Below, piece by piece: positions 43,977 through 52,484 of a stretch of 64,000 nt of DNA (position 1 is its first letter; every line of letters starts with the position of its first letter). The notes below the pieces were generated by a model. That model did no database searches and was not told the origin of the DNA. It saw only the letters and a program-made list of their open reading frames with translations. The position numbers and the translations under genes were made by a program. Location: positions 62,001 to 126,000 of the forward strand of contig VXNZ01000009.1 of NCBI GenBank assembly GCA_009840355.1, written 5' to 3'. The stretch is from Chloroflexota bacterium. GTDB lineage: Bacteria > Chloroflexota > Dehalococcoidia > Lucifugimonadales > JADFKI01.

Positions 43977-44233
43977 TGTTCGCAGCCCCAATCAAAATTG
44001 GGAGGCTCGCGCGCAAGCTCGCGCGGCGGCAATTCCAGTTCAACGCCGCCAAGTTCGGCGAACCTGGCGCGTATTCGATAGACAAAGTCCTTGCCTGATT
44101 GGGATTCCTCATCCAGCGCCGCCCTGAGAATGTCCCTGACTTCCTGCTCCATAGACTTGCCATTTTCCGCTGCTCGGATTTGCAGGCGTCGCTTCAATCC
44201 TTCGTCTAGGTTACGCACGGTAATGCTCGCCAT
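43973..44233 (-). CDS. FitA-type ribbon-helix-helix antitoxin
   Basis: An 86-residue antitoxin: MASITVRNLDEGLKRRLQIRAAENGKSMEQEVRDILRAAL is a clear Arc/FitA ribbon-helix-helix domain. The C-terminal tail (ELELPPRELAREPPNFDW) should wrap the toxin. GGGAGG is 7 bases upstream of the ATG at 44233. It precedes and overlaps the PIN toxin and probably represses through the palindrome at 44271-44289. Confidence 0.88.
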   Translation of the reverse strand: MASITVRNLDEGLKRRLQIRAAENGKSMEQEVRDILRAALDEESQSGKDFVYRIRARFAELGGVELELPPRELAREPPNFDWGCEQ

Positions 44234-44270
44234 AATCGACCTCCCATATGCAATGTTGCGCCATTGTACC

Positions 44271-44289
44271 ATGATTGCATTGCAATCAT
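44271..44289. promoter_or_regulatory. 19-bp palindromic operator of the FitAB-like operon
   Basis: ATGATTGCA-T-TGCAATCAT is a perfect 9-bp inverted repeat, 38 bases before the antitoxin ATG. A second smaller repeat, CAATG-N7-CATTG, lies at about 44250-44266. TACAAT on the minus strand (44268-44263), between them, is a candidate -10. Confidence 0.62.
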
Positions 44290-44349
44290 TTCGTCCCCTC
44301 TATCCTATACATCCATGTCCCATGTCGTCCGTTTCGCCCCAAAATCGCA

Positions 44350-44378
44350 TTGCCTTTATCGCCGCCCACGCCTATACT
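44350..44378 (+). promoter_or_regulatory. sigma-70-type promoter of the pur operon
   Basis: TTGCCT (-35), 17-bp spacer, TATACT (-10). It would give a leader of about 90 bases before purF. I see no purine riboswitch in it. Confidence 0.5.
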
Positions 44379-44477
44379 GATATTGAACCGACGGTGTAAC
44401 ATGCTTTCAACATCGCAGGCGTAACCATTGGCATATTCGCCCATTGCTACGCTATGCACCATTGAGCGGGGATGACT

Positions 44478-45923
44478 ATGAACCGCGATACCGCCCATCA
44501 TCCGACTTCCGCTGCCCCGCGAGACGACTATCCGCGAGAGGCTTGCGGTATCGTTGGCATCTACGCTGAAGGCGAGGATGTCGCGCGGCACGCCTTCTTC
44601 GGCATTTACGCCCTCCAGCATCGCGGGCAGGAGAGCGCGGGCATCGCGTCCAGCACGGGCGAGGGCATCAACACTCGTGTGTCGATGGGGCTTGTCGGGC
44701 AGGCGTTTCAGGAAGAAGACATCGCCCAGCTGCCCGGCCACATAGCCATTGGGCACACTCGTTACTCCACCACCGGCGGCAGCGTCATCGACAACGCGCA
44801 GCCGATATGCTCCGTCAGCGCGGCGGTCAACCTCGCGCTCGCGCACAACGGCAATGTCATTAACGCCATCGAGCTGAAGGAAGACCTCGCGGACTGGGGG
44901 GTGGAGTTCCACGGCAGCAACGACTCGGAGATTATCGCGCACCTCTTGGCGCACGCGCCGGGTCTGGACTGGCAGGAACGCATCGCATACTGCATGCGCA
45001 GGTTAAAGGGCGCGTACTCGCTCACGGTGATGACGCCCACGGAACTCATCGGCATTCGTGATCCGCTTGGCGTGCGGCCTCTGTGCATCGGCAGACTCAG
45101 CGGCGGGTGGGTGCTGGCGTCAGAATCTTGCGCGCTCGACCACATCGGCGCGGATTTCGTGCGCGATGTGGAACCGGGTGAGGCGGTGCTCGTCGATGCA
45201 GACGGTCTCCGCACGATCTACAAGCGCGCGCCGGACAACGGCAGGGTCTCGGCCGGATGCGTGTTCGAGTACATCTACTTCGCACGGCCGGACAGCACTA
45301 TCGAAGGCAGGCTAGTGCATTCGTCTCGCGCCGCGATGGGCGCGGCGCTGTCCGCTGAGTATCCGACTGACGCAGACCTCGTCATCGGCGTGCCGGACTC
45401 CGCCATCGCAGCGGCTGTCGGTTATTCGCAAGCGTCGGGCATCCCATACGCCGAAGGGCTGGTGAAGAATCGATATGTCGGACGCACATTCATCCAGCCC
45501 GACCAATCGCTTCGAGACCTTGGCGTGCGGCTGAAGTTGAATGTGCTGCCGGAGATAATCAGCGGCAAGCGCATCGTCGTGGTGGACGACAGCATAGTGC
45601 GCGGCACGACCACGCCGCATGTGGTCAACCTGCTGAGGCGCGGCGGCGCGCGCGAGGTGCATCTGCGAATATGCGCTCCGCCGATAGTGTCGCCCTGCCA
45701 CTTCGGCGTGGACATGGCGACTCGCCCGGAGCTTATCGCCGCCAACATGAGTGTTGAAGACATCCGCGACTATGTGGGCGCGGACTCGCTAGGCTTCCTC
45801 AGCCACGAGTCGCTGGTGGACGCCGTGGGCTTGCAGCGAAACGCGCTCTGCATGGCATGCTTCACCGGCGAATATCCCATCCCCGTGCAGCTGGAAATGG
45901 ACAAGCTGGCGCTCGAGGCGTAG
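44478..45923 (+). CDS. purF: amidophosphoribosyltransferase
   Basis: First enzyme of purine synthesis: PRPP plus glutamine to phosphoribosylamine. After a 22-residue propeptide the catalytic Cys23 starts the glutaminase (CGIVGIYAEGEDVARHAFFGIYALQHRGQESAGI). The PRPP loop is RIVVVDDSIVRGTTTPHV. Four Cys in AGCVFEY, SPCHFG and LCMAC fit the [4Fe-4S] ligands of the Bacillus-type enzyme, whose propeptide is removed with cluster insertion. ATG at 44478 preferred (GGGG 6 bases upstream); 44472 is in frame. Heads a run purF-purN-purM-fic-purH. Confidence 0.94.
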   Translation: MNRDTAHHPTSAAPRDDYPREACGIVGIYAEGEDVARHAFFGIYALQHRGQESAGIASSTGEGINTRVSMGLVGQAFQEEDIAQLPGHIAIGHTRYSTTGGSVIDNAQPICSVSAAVNLALAHNGNVINAIELKEDLADWGVEFHGSNDSEIIAHLLAHAPGLDWQERIAYCMRRLKGAYSLTVMTPTELIGIRDPLGVRPLCIGRLSGGWVLASESCALDHIGADFVRDVEPGEAVLVDADGLRTIYKRAPDNGRVSAGCVFEYIYFARPDSTIEGRLVHSSRAAMGAALSAEYPTDADLVIGVPDSAIAAAVGYSQASGIPYAEGLVKNRYVGRTFIQPDQSLRDLGVRLKLNVLPEIISGKRIVVVDDSIVRGTTTPHVVNLLRRGGAREVHLRICAPPIVSPCHFGVDMATRPELIAANMSVEDIRDYVGADSLGFLSHESLVDAVGLQRNALCMACFTGEYPIPVQLEMDKLALEA

Positions 45924-45928
45924 CGGCG

Positions 45929-46549
45929 ATGCGGATTGGCGTCCTAGCATCCGGCGGCGGCACGAACTTGCAGGCTATCATTGATGCATGCAAGCGCGGC
46001 GAACTGAATGCGGATGTTTGCGTGGTCATCAGCAACAACTCCGGCTCACGGGCGCTCGAACGCGCTCGAAGCGAAGGGATACCCGCGTTTCACATCAGCA
46101 CGGTTACGCATCCGCACACGCCGGACGGCGAGATTTGCCGCACACTCGAGGCGCACGATGTTGACCTTGTGCTGCTTGCCGGCTACATGCGACTGCTCGG
46201 TCCGGTAACACTCGGCAGGTACGGCGGGCGCGTGCTGAACAGCCATCCGGCGCTCCTGCCCAAGTTCGGCGGCAAGGGGATGTACGGCAGCAATGTGCAT
46301 CGCGCCGTCTTGGACGCCGGCGAAACCGTGACCGGCGTTACCATCCACCATGTCGATGGGCAATACGACCACGGCGATACGCTGGCGCAGTGCGAAGTGC
46401 CCGTGCTGTCGGGCGACACGCTAGAATCACTGGAAGAGCGCGTCAAGGAGCGTGAGCGCCGTTTCTGGGTGGAGACGCTGCACATGCTTGCGACGCGGGA
46501 CGGACTGACGGCATTGGACGATACAGGAGAGGCGCATTGCAGCAGATGA
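45929..46549 (+). CDS. purN: phosphoribosylglycinamide formyltransferase
   Basis: A 206-residue enzyme that transfers formyl from 10-formyltetrahydrofolate to GAR. Begins MRIGVLASGGGTNLQAIIDACKRG; active-site segments are NSHPALLPKFGGKGMYGSNVHRAVLDAGE (His) and VTIHHVDGQYDHG (Asp). The start lies 5 bases after the purF stop; upstream frame opens only into purF. It overlaps purM by 13 bases. Confidence 0.94.
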   Translation: MRIGVLASGGGTNLQAIIDACKRGELNADVCVVISNNSGSRALERARSEGIPAFHISTVTHPHTPDGEICRTLEAHDVDLVLLAGYMRLLGPVTLGRYGGRVLNSHPALLPKFGGKGMYGSNVHRAVLDAGETVTGVTIHHVDGQYDHGDTLAQCEVPVLSGDTLESLEERVKERERRFWVETLHMLATRDGLTALDDTGEAHCSR

Positions 46550-47571
46550 CTTACCGCGACGCCGGCGTAAATCTCGACGCCGCGCAGGACATCAAGGATC
46601 GCATCAAGGCGATTGTCGCGCCGACACACGGTGCGCTGGTGCTTGGCGGCGTTGGCGGGTTCGGCGCGCTGTACAGGCTTACGGATTACGATGACCCCGT
46701 GCTGGTGTCGAGCACGGACGGCGTGGGCACGAAGCTGAAATTAGCTATCATGATGAGCCGCTATGATACTATCGGCGAAGACTTGGTGAACGCCTGCATC
46801 AACGACATCATCGTGTGCGGCGCAGAGCCTCTGTTCTTTTTGGATTACCTTGCCGTGGGCGAACTAGACTCCGGCGTGGTGGAAGCGCTGATAGCAGGCA
46901 TGGCACGCGCCTGCGAACAGGCGGGCTGCGCCCTAATCGGCGGCGAGACGGCGCAGATGCCGGGCTTGTACGCAGACGGTGACTTCGATATGGCGGGCTT
47001 CGTGGTCGGCGCGGTCGAACGCGATGCCATACTCGACGGCAGCGACATTCGCGCCGGCGACATCATCATCGGCTTGCCGTCGAACGGCTTACACACGAAT
47101 GGCTACTCGCTGGTGCGTCACGCGCTAGGACTGGACGACGACCCTGCGCCGCTGCAAGAAGTCGTCCCCGAACTCGCCCGTGGCACAACCAATAGCGTAA
47201 CGCTTGGAGACGCGCTGCTCCTGCCGCATCCGTCGTATGTCGATGCCGCGCGCGCCGCACAGCCGCACATCAAGGGCATGGCGCACATCACAGGCGGCGG
47301 GCTAATCGAGAACATGCCGCGCATCCTGCCCGATGGAACGGCTGCGCGGTTCGACTCGTCGGCATGGCGCGTTCCGCCGATATTCACGCTGCTGCAAGAG
47401 CGCGCCGCCATATCCCGCGCCGAGATGTACCGCGTTTTCAACATGGGCATCGGCATGGCACTAGTGTGCGATCAGACGGAGGTGGATGCTGTTCTCGCAG
47501 GTATTCCAACCGCCGAAGTAGTTGGCGAGGTATCCCTAGACACAAACAACGAGCGCGTGAGTATCGTATAA
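46537..47571 (+). CDS. purM: phosphoribosylformylglycinamidine cyclo-ligase (AIR synthetase)
   Basis: A 344-residue ATP-dependent ligase forming the imidazole ring. Signatures: MTYRDAGVNLDAAQDIKDRI, YDDPVLVSSTDGVGTKLKLAI, AGCALIGGETAQMPGLY and MAHITGGGLIENMPRILPDG. TTG start 6 bases after GGAG, overlapping purN; an ATG three codons later is an alternative. Followed by the fic gene. Confidence 0.95.
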   Translation: MQQMTYRDAGVNLDAAQDIKDRIKAIVAPTHGALVLGGVGGFGALYRLTDYDDPVLVSSTDGVGTKLKLAIMMSRYDTIGEDLVNACINDIIVCGAEPLFFLDYLAVGELDSGVVEALIAGMARACEQAGCALIGGETAQMPGLYADGDFDMAGFVVGAVERDAILDGSDIRAGDIIIGLPSNGLHTNGYSLVRHALGLDDDPAPLQEVVPELARGTTNSVTLGDALLLPHPSYVDAARAAQPHIKGMAHITGGGLIENMPRILPDGTAARFDSSAWRVPPIFTLLQERAAISRAEMYRVFNMGIGMALVCDQTEVDAVLAGIPTAEVVGEVSLDTNNERVSIV

Positions 47572-47580
47572 TTTGCATGT

Positions 47581-49161
47581 GTGAATTGGACTAAACAGAC
47601 ACTGGCACAGATGCAAATGGCAGCGGATACCGACAATACCCCAAAGATTTTCCACAAGTGGAAGCCAATAGAGCCTATCGACTCTGCTAGTCAAGCCTAC
47701 GACTTCGGAGAGATTGACTCGCTTCAGCGCGAATGGCTGCGCATCAAGCAGGAGGTTGAAAGTTCCAATACGAACGCCTACAAAGCCTTCACCGACCGCC
47801 TAACCAGAAGGTGGTCCATCGAAACAGGCATCATCGAAGGCATCTACGACTTGGACAGTGGCGTTACGGAAACTCTGATCGAGCGCGGAATCGCCACCGA
47901 ATACATATCGCGCGGCTCCACGAACAAAGAGCCTGCTGAACTTGTGCAAGTCCTCAAAGACCATCAGGAATCAGTAGCATCGGTGAATTATTGGATTGAG
48001 CAGAGGCGTCCACTTTCCAAAACCTTCATCCTGTCTCTCCATTCACAGATACTGAGGAGCCAAGACACTCATACCGCCGTCAACCAATTTGGACAAAGGT
48101 TTGAGGCGACGCTCAATAGAGGTGAATTCAAGAATCAGCCGAATAACCCAACCCGGTCAGACGGTACCGTGCATGAATACTGCCCACCCGAGCAGGTAGA
48201 GAGCGAACTTGACAGCCTCTTGTCCATGTATGAGGGATACGACAGCGAGGGTTGCCATCCACTTATACTCGCTGCCTGGCTCCACCATAGATTCACTCAG
48301 ATTCACCCATTCGCTGATGGCAACGGCAGAGTGGGCAGGGCTATCCTCACATGGCATCTAGTGAAGAACAGGTACTTCCCAATTGTCATATCACGCGATG
48401 ACAGGACAGAATACATTGACGCCCTTGAGCAAGCCGACGCTGGGAATCTGAAACACCTCATAAGCTTGTTTGTCAACTTGGAAAAAACCGTTGTCGTGCA
48501 AGCACTCGCGCCGAGCGATCTGGTTGACGAAGTTATTGACAGTATCGTAGAACGCGCCGGGTTGCGGCAAGCTTCTGAATCACACCAGATGAGTCGCGTG
48601 AACGAAGTTGCAGTTAAACTACAGGAATCGGCGGAATTTTATCTATCTGAGAAAGCTCAGAATATTCAGAATAAGCTCGTCGAAGTCAACCTATTTGTGA
48701 GCCCTGATGTAAGAGCGGGACATACCTCTGGACACTACTTTCACCAATACAATGCCCACATGCATGAAATATCTAAGAAACTTCAATATAGCGTCAACTT
48801 CAACGAGTATATTTACACAATAGAATTGGACTTGGAGACACATAATGTAGGACTTGCCCCACGAATGTTGTTCGTAATTTCCTTATTCCACATAGGGCAT
48901 ACATCTCATTCCACGGGCGTAATGGCAGCAACTGCCTTTGCTGAAATGCAGGGCCCTATACCGTATTCCAGCCAGCGCCATCCAGAACTAATCACGTCTT
49001 CCATAGGCAATGCTCCTTTCTATAACTGCACTGTCGCCCCGTTCACCTTTACGTGGAATGACTCTGCCGAAGAAGTTAGTCCCAGATTCATCAATTGGAC
49101 GGAGGCATGTCTCAGCATCGCCTTGCGATACTGGATGGAAAATTCCGATGCATCACCTTAG
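47581..49161 (+). CDS. Fic-domain protein (AMPylase type) inserted in the purine operon
   Basis: A 526-residue Fic protein. The active site HPFADGNGRVGR is complete (residues 242-253). A self-inhibitory motif ETGIIEG (Thr82-Glu86-Gly87; T/SxxxEG) precedes it, marking the class II, N-terminal type. The C-terminal 230 residues form no domain I know. Fic enzymes transfer AMP from ATP to target proteins. The sequence is less GC-rich than purM and purH, and no Shine-Dalgarno precedes the GTG. It starts 10 bases after purM and ends 25 bases before purH, with the operon otherwise collinear. Confidence 0.9.
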   Translation: MNWTKQTLAQMQMAADTDNTPKIFHKWKPIEPIDSASQAYDFGEIDSLQREWLRIKQEVESSNTNAYKAFTDRLTRRWSIETGIIEGIYDLDSGVTETLIERGIATEYISRGSTNKEPAELVQVLKDHQESVASVNYWIEQRRPLSKTFILSLHSQILRSQDTHTAVNQFGQRFEATLNRGEFKNQPNNPTRSDGTVHEYCPPEQVESELDSLLSMYEGYDSEGCHPLILAAWLHHRFTQIHPFADGNGRVGRAILTWHLVKNRYFPIVISRDDRTEYIDALEQADAGNLKHLISLFVNLEKTVVVQALAPSDLVDEVIDSIVERAGLRQASESHQMSRVNEVAVKLQESAEFYLSEKAQNIQNKLVEVNLFVSPDVRAGHTSGHYFHQYNAHMHEISKKLQYSVNFNEYIYTIELDLETHNVGLAPRMLFVISLFHIGHTSHSTGVMAATAFAEMQGPIPYSSQRHPELITSSIGNAPFYNCTVAPFTFTWNDSAEEVSPRFINWTEACLSIALRYWMENSDASP

Positions 49162-49185
49162 ACTCGGCCAATATAGGAGGACATA

Positions 49186-50706
49186 TTGAAAGCGCTCCTC
49201 AGCGTGTACGACAAGACCGGTATCATAGACTTCGCCCGCGCCCTGCACGACAGCGGACACGAACTCGTCAGCACGGGCAACACGCAGGCTACTATCGCCA
49301 GCGCAGGAATGCCTGCGCGGCATGTCGAGGACATTACCGGCTTTCCGCAGATTCTTGACGGGCGGGTGAAGTCGCTGCATCCGAAGATTTACGGCGGCAT
49401 ACTGGCGCGGCGCGACATCGCTGAGCATAACGCACAGCTGGCGGAACATGGCATCGGGACGATTGATGTTGTCGCCAGTAACTTGTACCCATTCGTGGAC
49501 ACAGTGAGTCGTTCGGACGCGACGCTGATTGACGCGCTGGAAAACATCGACATCGGCGGACCCACGATGATTCGCGGCGCTGCGAAGAACTTCCCGCATG
49601 TGATCGTCGTGGTCGATCCCGCGGACTACGGCTGGATTGGCGAGCGCCTCGCGTCGGGCGAAGACCTGACGCAGGACGAGCGGCGCTCACTCGCTCGCAA
49701 GGCGTTCCAGCATGTCGCGCTGTACGACACGACCATATCGCAGTATCTCGGCAGTGATGCGCTGGAGCCGGACGAGACGACATTCGGCTTCAGCCGTCTT
49801 ACAGAATTACGCTATGGCGAGAATCCGCACCAGCGCGCCGGACTCTACGCCGCGCCGCTGTCGAGCGGCGGTATCGTGCGCGCCAAGCAGTTGCACGGCA
49901 TCGATATGTCGTACACGAACTACCTCGACGCCGATGCCGCGTGGCGCGTTGTCGCCGATTTCACGCAGCCCGCAGCGACCGTCATCAAGCACACGAACCC
50001 GTGCGGTCTCGCCGTCCACGATGACCAACCCACGGCGTATCGCCGCGCGTTCGAGGGCGATTCGGTGTCGGCTTACGGTGGTATTGTCGCGTTCAATCGC
50101 GCGCTGACGACGGCAACGGCGCAAGCGATGCGGGGTGTCTTGTTCGATATCATCATCGCGCCCGGCTATGAATCGAACGCGCTCGACATATTACGCCGCC
50201 GCCGCAGAACGCGCCTGCTCGAAGTCGCGGCGGCGTCCGGCCCGCAGGAAGGGCTGGATGTGCGCCTCGTGTCTGGCGGCGCGCTGGTGCAGCAGGCAGA
50301 CGAAATCGCGGAGTCCGCTGTGGACTGGAAAGTCGTCAGCGAACGCCAGCCTACGGACGCCGAACTCGCCGACCTAGAATTTGCGTGGAAGGCGGCTAAG
50401 CACATCAAGTCCAACACCATTGTGCTGGCGAAGGACAACACGCTCGTCGGCATGGGCGCGGGGCAGCCGAACCGGGTCGTAAGCGTTCATCTTGCGCTGC
50501 GCATCGCCGAGGACAAGGCTCAGGGCAGCGTTCTCGCGTCGGACGCTTTCTTCCCGTTCGCGGACAACATCGAGATGGCGGCATCGGGTGGCATAACGGC
50601 AATCGCGCAGCCCGGCGGCTCCATCCGCGACGACGAGGTTGTCGAAGCGGCGAATACGCATGGGATGACGATGTTGTTTACGGGGACGCGGCACTTTAGG
50701 CATTAG
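49186..50706 (+). CDS. purH: bifunctional AICAR transformylase/IMP cyclohydrolase
   Basis: A 506-residue enzyme that performs the last two steps of IMP synthesis. N-terminal MGS-like cyclohydrolase (LLSVYDKTGIIDFARALHDSGHELVSTGNT, GRVKSLHPKIYGGILARRD) and C-terminal transformylase (RYGENPHQRAGLYA, TVIKHTNPCGLAV, AYGGIVAFNRALT, SDAFFPFADNIEMAA). AGGAGG is 5 bases before the TTG start at 49186. It is last in the pur run. Confidence 0.95.
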   Translation: MKALLSVYDKTGIIDFARALHDSGHELVSTGNTQATIASAGMPARHVEDITGFPQILDGRVKSLHPKIYGGILARRDIAEHNAQLAEHGIGTIDVVASNLYPFVDTVSRSDATLIDALENIDIGGPTMIRGAAKNFPHVIVVVDPADYGWIGERLASGEDLTQDERRSLARKAFQHVALYDTTISQYLGSDALEPDETTFGFSRLTELRYGENPHQRAGLYAAPLSSGGIVRAKQLHGIDMSYTNYLDADAAWRVVADFTQPAATVIKHTNPCGLAVHDDQPTAYRRAFEGDSVSAYGGIVAFNRALTTATAQAMRGVLFDIIIAPGYESNALDILRRRRRTRLLEVAAASGPQEGLDVRLVSGGALVQQADEIAESAVDWKVVSERQPTDAELADLEFAWKAAKHIKSNTIVLAKDNTLVGMGAGQPNRVVSVHLALRIAEDKAQGSVLASDAFFPFADNIEMAASGGITAIAQPGGSIRDDEVVEAANTHGMTMLFTGTRHFRH

Positions 50707-50766
50707 ACGCAAGGAAATTAGGGTATGGAATGAAGTGGGTAAATTTCTTGTTCTTAATTTGATTTT

Positions 50767-50800
50767 GCCCCCACCCTAGCCTTACCCATTAGAGGGAAGA
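50767..50800 (+). repeat. family B repeat copy B8 (degenerate)
   Basis: CCCCCACCCTAGCCTTACCC followed by ATTAGAGGGAAG, upstream of and oriented toward the glycosyltransferase gene. Confidence 0.6.
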
Positions 50801-50864
50801 TTCTTAACTTGCCGCGATGCTGACGCATTACGTCTTCGAATGCATTGAGAAGAACGCTCGAATT

Positions 50865-51605
50865 ATGACCCAAAAATCCATTGACATTGTGATCCCGGTG
50901 CTAAATGAAGAGCGCGCCCTGCCGCAAAGCATACCCGTGCTTCACGCTCACCTTTCCGCGAACTTCAGCGCCTATGACTGGCGCATTCTGATCGCGGACA
51001 ATGGATCGGATGACGGCACGCCGGAGGTTTCGGCGCGGTTGGCAGACGAGTATCCCGGTGTGTCGCCGTTCCGCCTCGAGGAGCGCGGGCGTGGGCTTGC
51101 GCTGCGCACGGCTTGGCTTGCATCCGAGGCGGACATTGTGGCGTATATGGACGTTGACCTATCGACAGACCTAGCGGCATTGCAGCCGTTGGTCGGCGCT
51201 ATTGCTGATGGCGGATATGACATTGCCATCGGGTCGCGGCTGATGAAGGGCGCGCGCGTTGAACTGCGTCCGCTCAAGCGCGAAATCACATCGCGCGGGT
51301 ACAGCATGCTCTTTCGCACGATGTTCTTCACCGGCTTCCGCGATGCGCAGTGCGGCTTCAAGGCAGTCAGCCGCCGCGCTGTCGATGCGCTCGTGCCGCT
51401 GATTCGCAACAACCGCTGGTTCTTCGACACCGAGTTGCTCATCCTTGCGGAGGCGAACGGCTTCAAGATTCGAGAGATCCCCGTCCATTGGACCGACGAC
51501 CCCGACACACGCGTAAAGATACTCGGCACTGCTATCGAAGATGTCAAAGGGCTGCTGCGCCTGCGCTTCGGCGGCGTACCCCGTACCGGCACCCCCCGCA
51601 CTTGA
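50865..51605 (+). CDS. glycosyltransferase family 2 (dolichol-phosphate type)
   Basis: A 246-residue inverting GT-A enzyme. Begins IDIVIPVLNEERALPQSIPVLHAHL; nucleotide-binding and DxD-like motif ADIVAYMDVDLSTDLAALQPLV; DIAIGSRLMKGARVELRPLKREITSRGY; then QCGFKAVSRRA and a FFDTELLILAEANGFKIREIPVHW ending as in dolichol/polyprenyl phosphate mannose or glucose synthases. It transfers a sugar to a polyprenyl phosphate on the inner face of the membrane. The ATG at 50865 is chosen; an ATG at 50817 is in frame. Neither has a clear Shine-Dalgarno. Confidence 0.88.
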   Translation: MTQKSIDIVIPVLNEERALPQSIPVLHAHLSANFSAYDWRILIADNGSDDGTPEVSARLADEYPGVSPFRLEERGRGLALRTAWLASEADIVAYMDVDLSTDLAALQPLVGAIADGGYDIAIGSRLMKGARVELRPLKREITSRGYSMLFRTMFFTGFRDAQCGFKAVSRRAVDALVPLIRNNRWFFDTELLILAEANGFKIREIPVHWTDDPDTRVKILGTAIEDVKGLLRLRFGGVPRTGTPRT

Positions 51606-51683
51606 ACCGACACGGCGTAATGGCATATATTCAATGGTGGATTTCAAGTGTAGGCGAACACTTGACGGTGAGCATGTATAGGT

Positions 51684-51725
51684 TCACCCCCCATCCTGAC
51701 CTTCTCTCATCAAGTGGGAAGGGAC
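51684..51725 (+). repeat. family B repeat copy B9
   Basis: CACCCCCCATCCTGACCTTC then TCTCATCAAGTGGGAAGGGA, ending 1 to 2 bases before the ATG at 51727. The right arm (GGGAAGGGA) acts as, or replaces, the Shine-Dalgarno of the regulator gene. Confidence 0.7.
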
Positions 51726-51726
51726 A

Positions 51727-52437
51727 ATGTACACGGTCGCCGCGGAGGGAAGCGCCCGGGCTATGGTGAGATCACATCCGTTGCAAGACAGCGCGCCGCA
51801 GGATGAATGGCTGGACGCCCTAGACGACGAGGGCATCGAAGTGCTGCTGGTCGAACGCATCACGGACATAGACACGCTTGACGCCGCCGCGCTGCCGCAC
51901 ATCGCAGTTCTGGACCTTGATACGCTGTCTCCTGCCGCCACGAAGGCATCGATAGAGCGCTGCGAGTCGATGAAATTGCCCGTCATCGCGCTTGTGCCAG
52001 CCGAAATGATCATCGACTTCGACTTGGACCTTGGCGTGAACGATTTCGCGCTCAGCCCGCCGGACACGGAAGAGATGGTTACGCGCGTCAAGCTGACGCT
52101 GCATCGCAACCGCGATCAGGAAGACGACGATGTGATACGCGCGGGTAACCTCGTCATCAACCCGTCCACCTACGAGGTAACGCTGCGTGGCAAGCGCGTG
52201 AACCTGCGTTTCAAGGAGTACGAGCTGCTGCGTCTGCTTGCGACGAACCCGGGCCGCGTATATTCGCGCGATGCGCTGCTCAGCAGCATCTGGGGCTACG
52301 ACTACTTCGGCGGCACGCGCACAGTGGATGTGCACATCCGGCGGCTGCGCAGCAAAATCGAGGACGCCGAGCACCCGTACATCGAGACTATCTGGAATGT
52401 GGGGTATCGCTTCCGCGACTTTAACCAATCGAACTGA
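51727..52437 (+). CDS. OmpR-type DNA-binding regulator with pseudo-receiver domain
   Basis: A 236-residue protein. The C-terminal winged helix is standard OmpR/PhoB (NPSTYEVTLRGKRVNLRFKEYELLRLL, TRTVDVHIRRLRSKIE, IETIWNVGYRF). The N-terminal receiver is degenerate: no acidic Asp-Asp pair at strand 1, the switch Thr/Ser is missing (ALVPAEM), and the conserved Lys-Pro is SPP (FALSPPDTEE). The phosphoacceptor-like Asp (AVLDLDTL) is present. No histidine kinase adjoins. It probably binds DNA without classical phosphorylation. The gene is initiated directly from repeat B9. Confidence 0.85.
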   Translation: MYTVAAEGSARAMVRSHPLQDSAPQDEWLDALDDEGIEVLLVERITDIDTLDAAALPHIAVLDLDTLSPAATKASIERCESMKLPVIALVPAEMIIDFDLDLGVNDFALSPPDTEEMVTRVKLTLHRNRDQEDDDVIRAGNLVINPSTYEVTLRGKRVNLRFKEYELLRLLATNPGRVYSRDALLSSIWGYDYFGGTRTVDVHIRRLRSKIEDAEHPYIETIWNVGYRFRDFNQSN

Positions 52438-52484
52438 CAGTGATAGACAAGATGTAAAGGACGAAAAGAAAAGTGCTTTGTGCG

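Noticed and set aside
44385-44477. Purine riboswitch in the purF leader
   Set aside because: No three-way junction with the conserved loop sequences could be traced.
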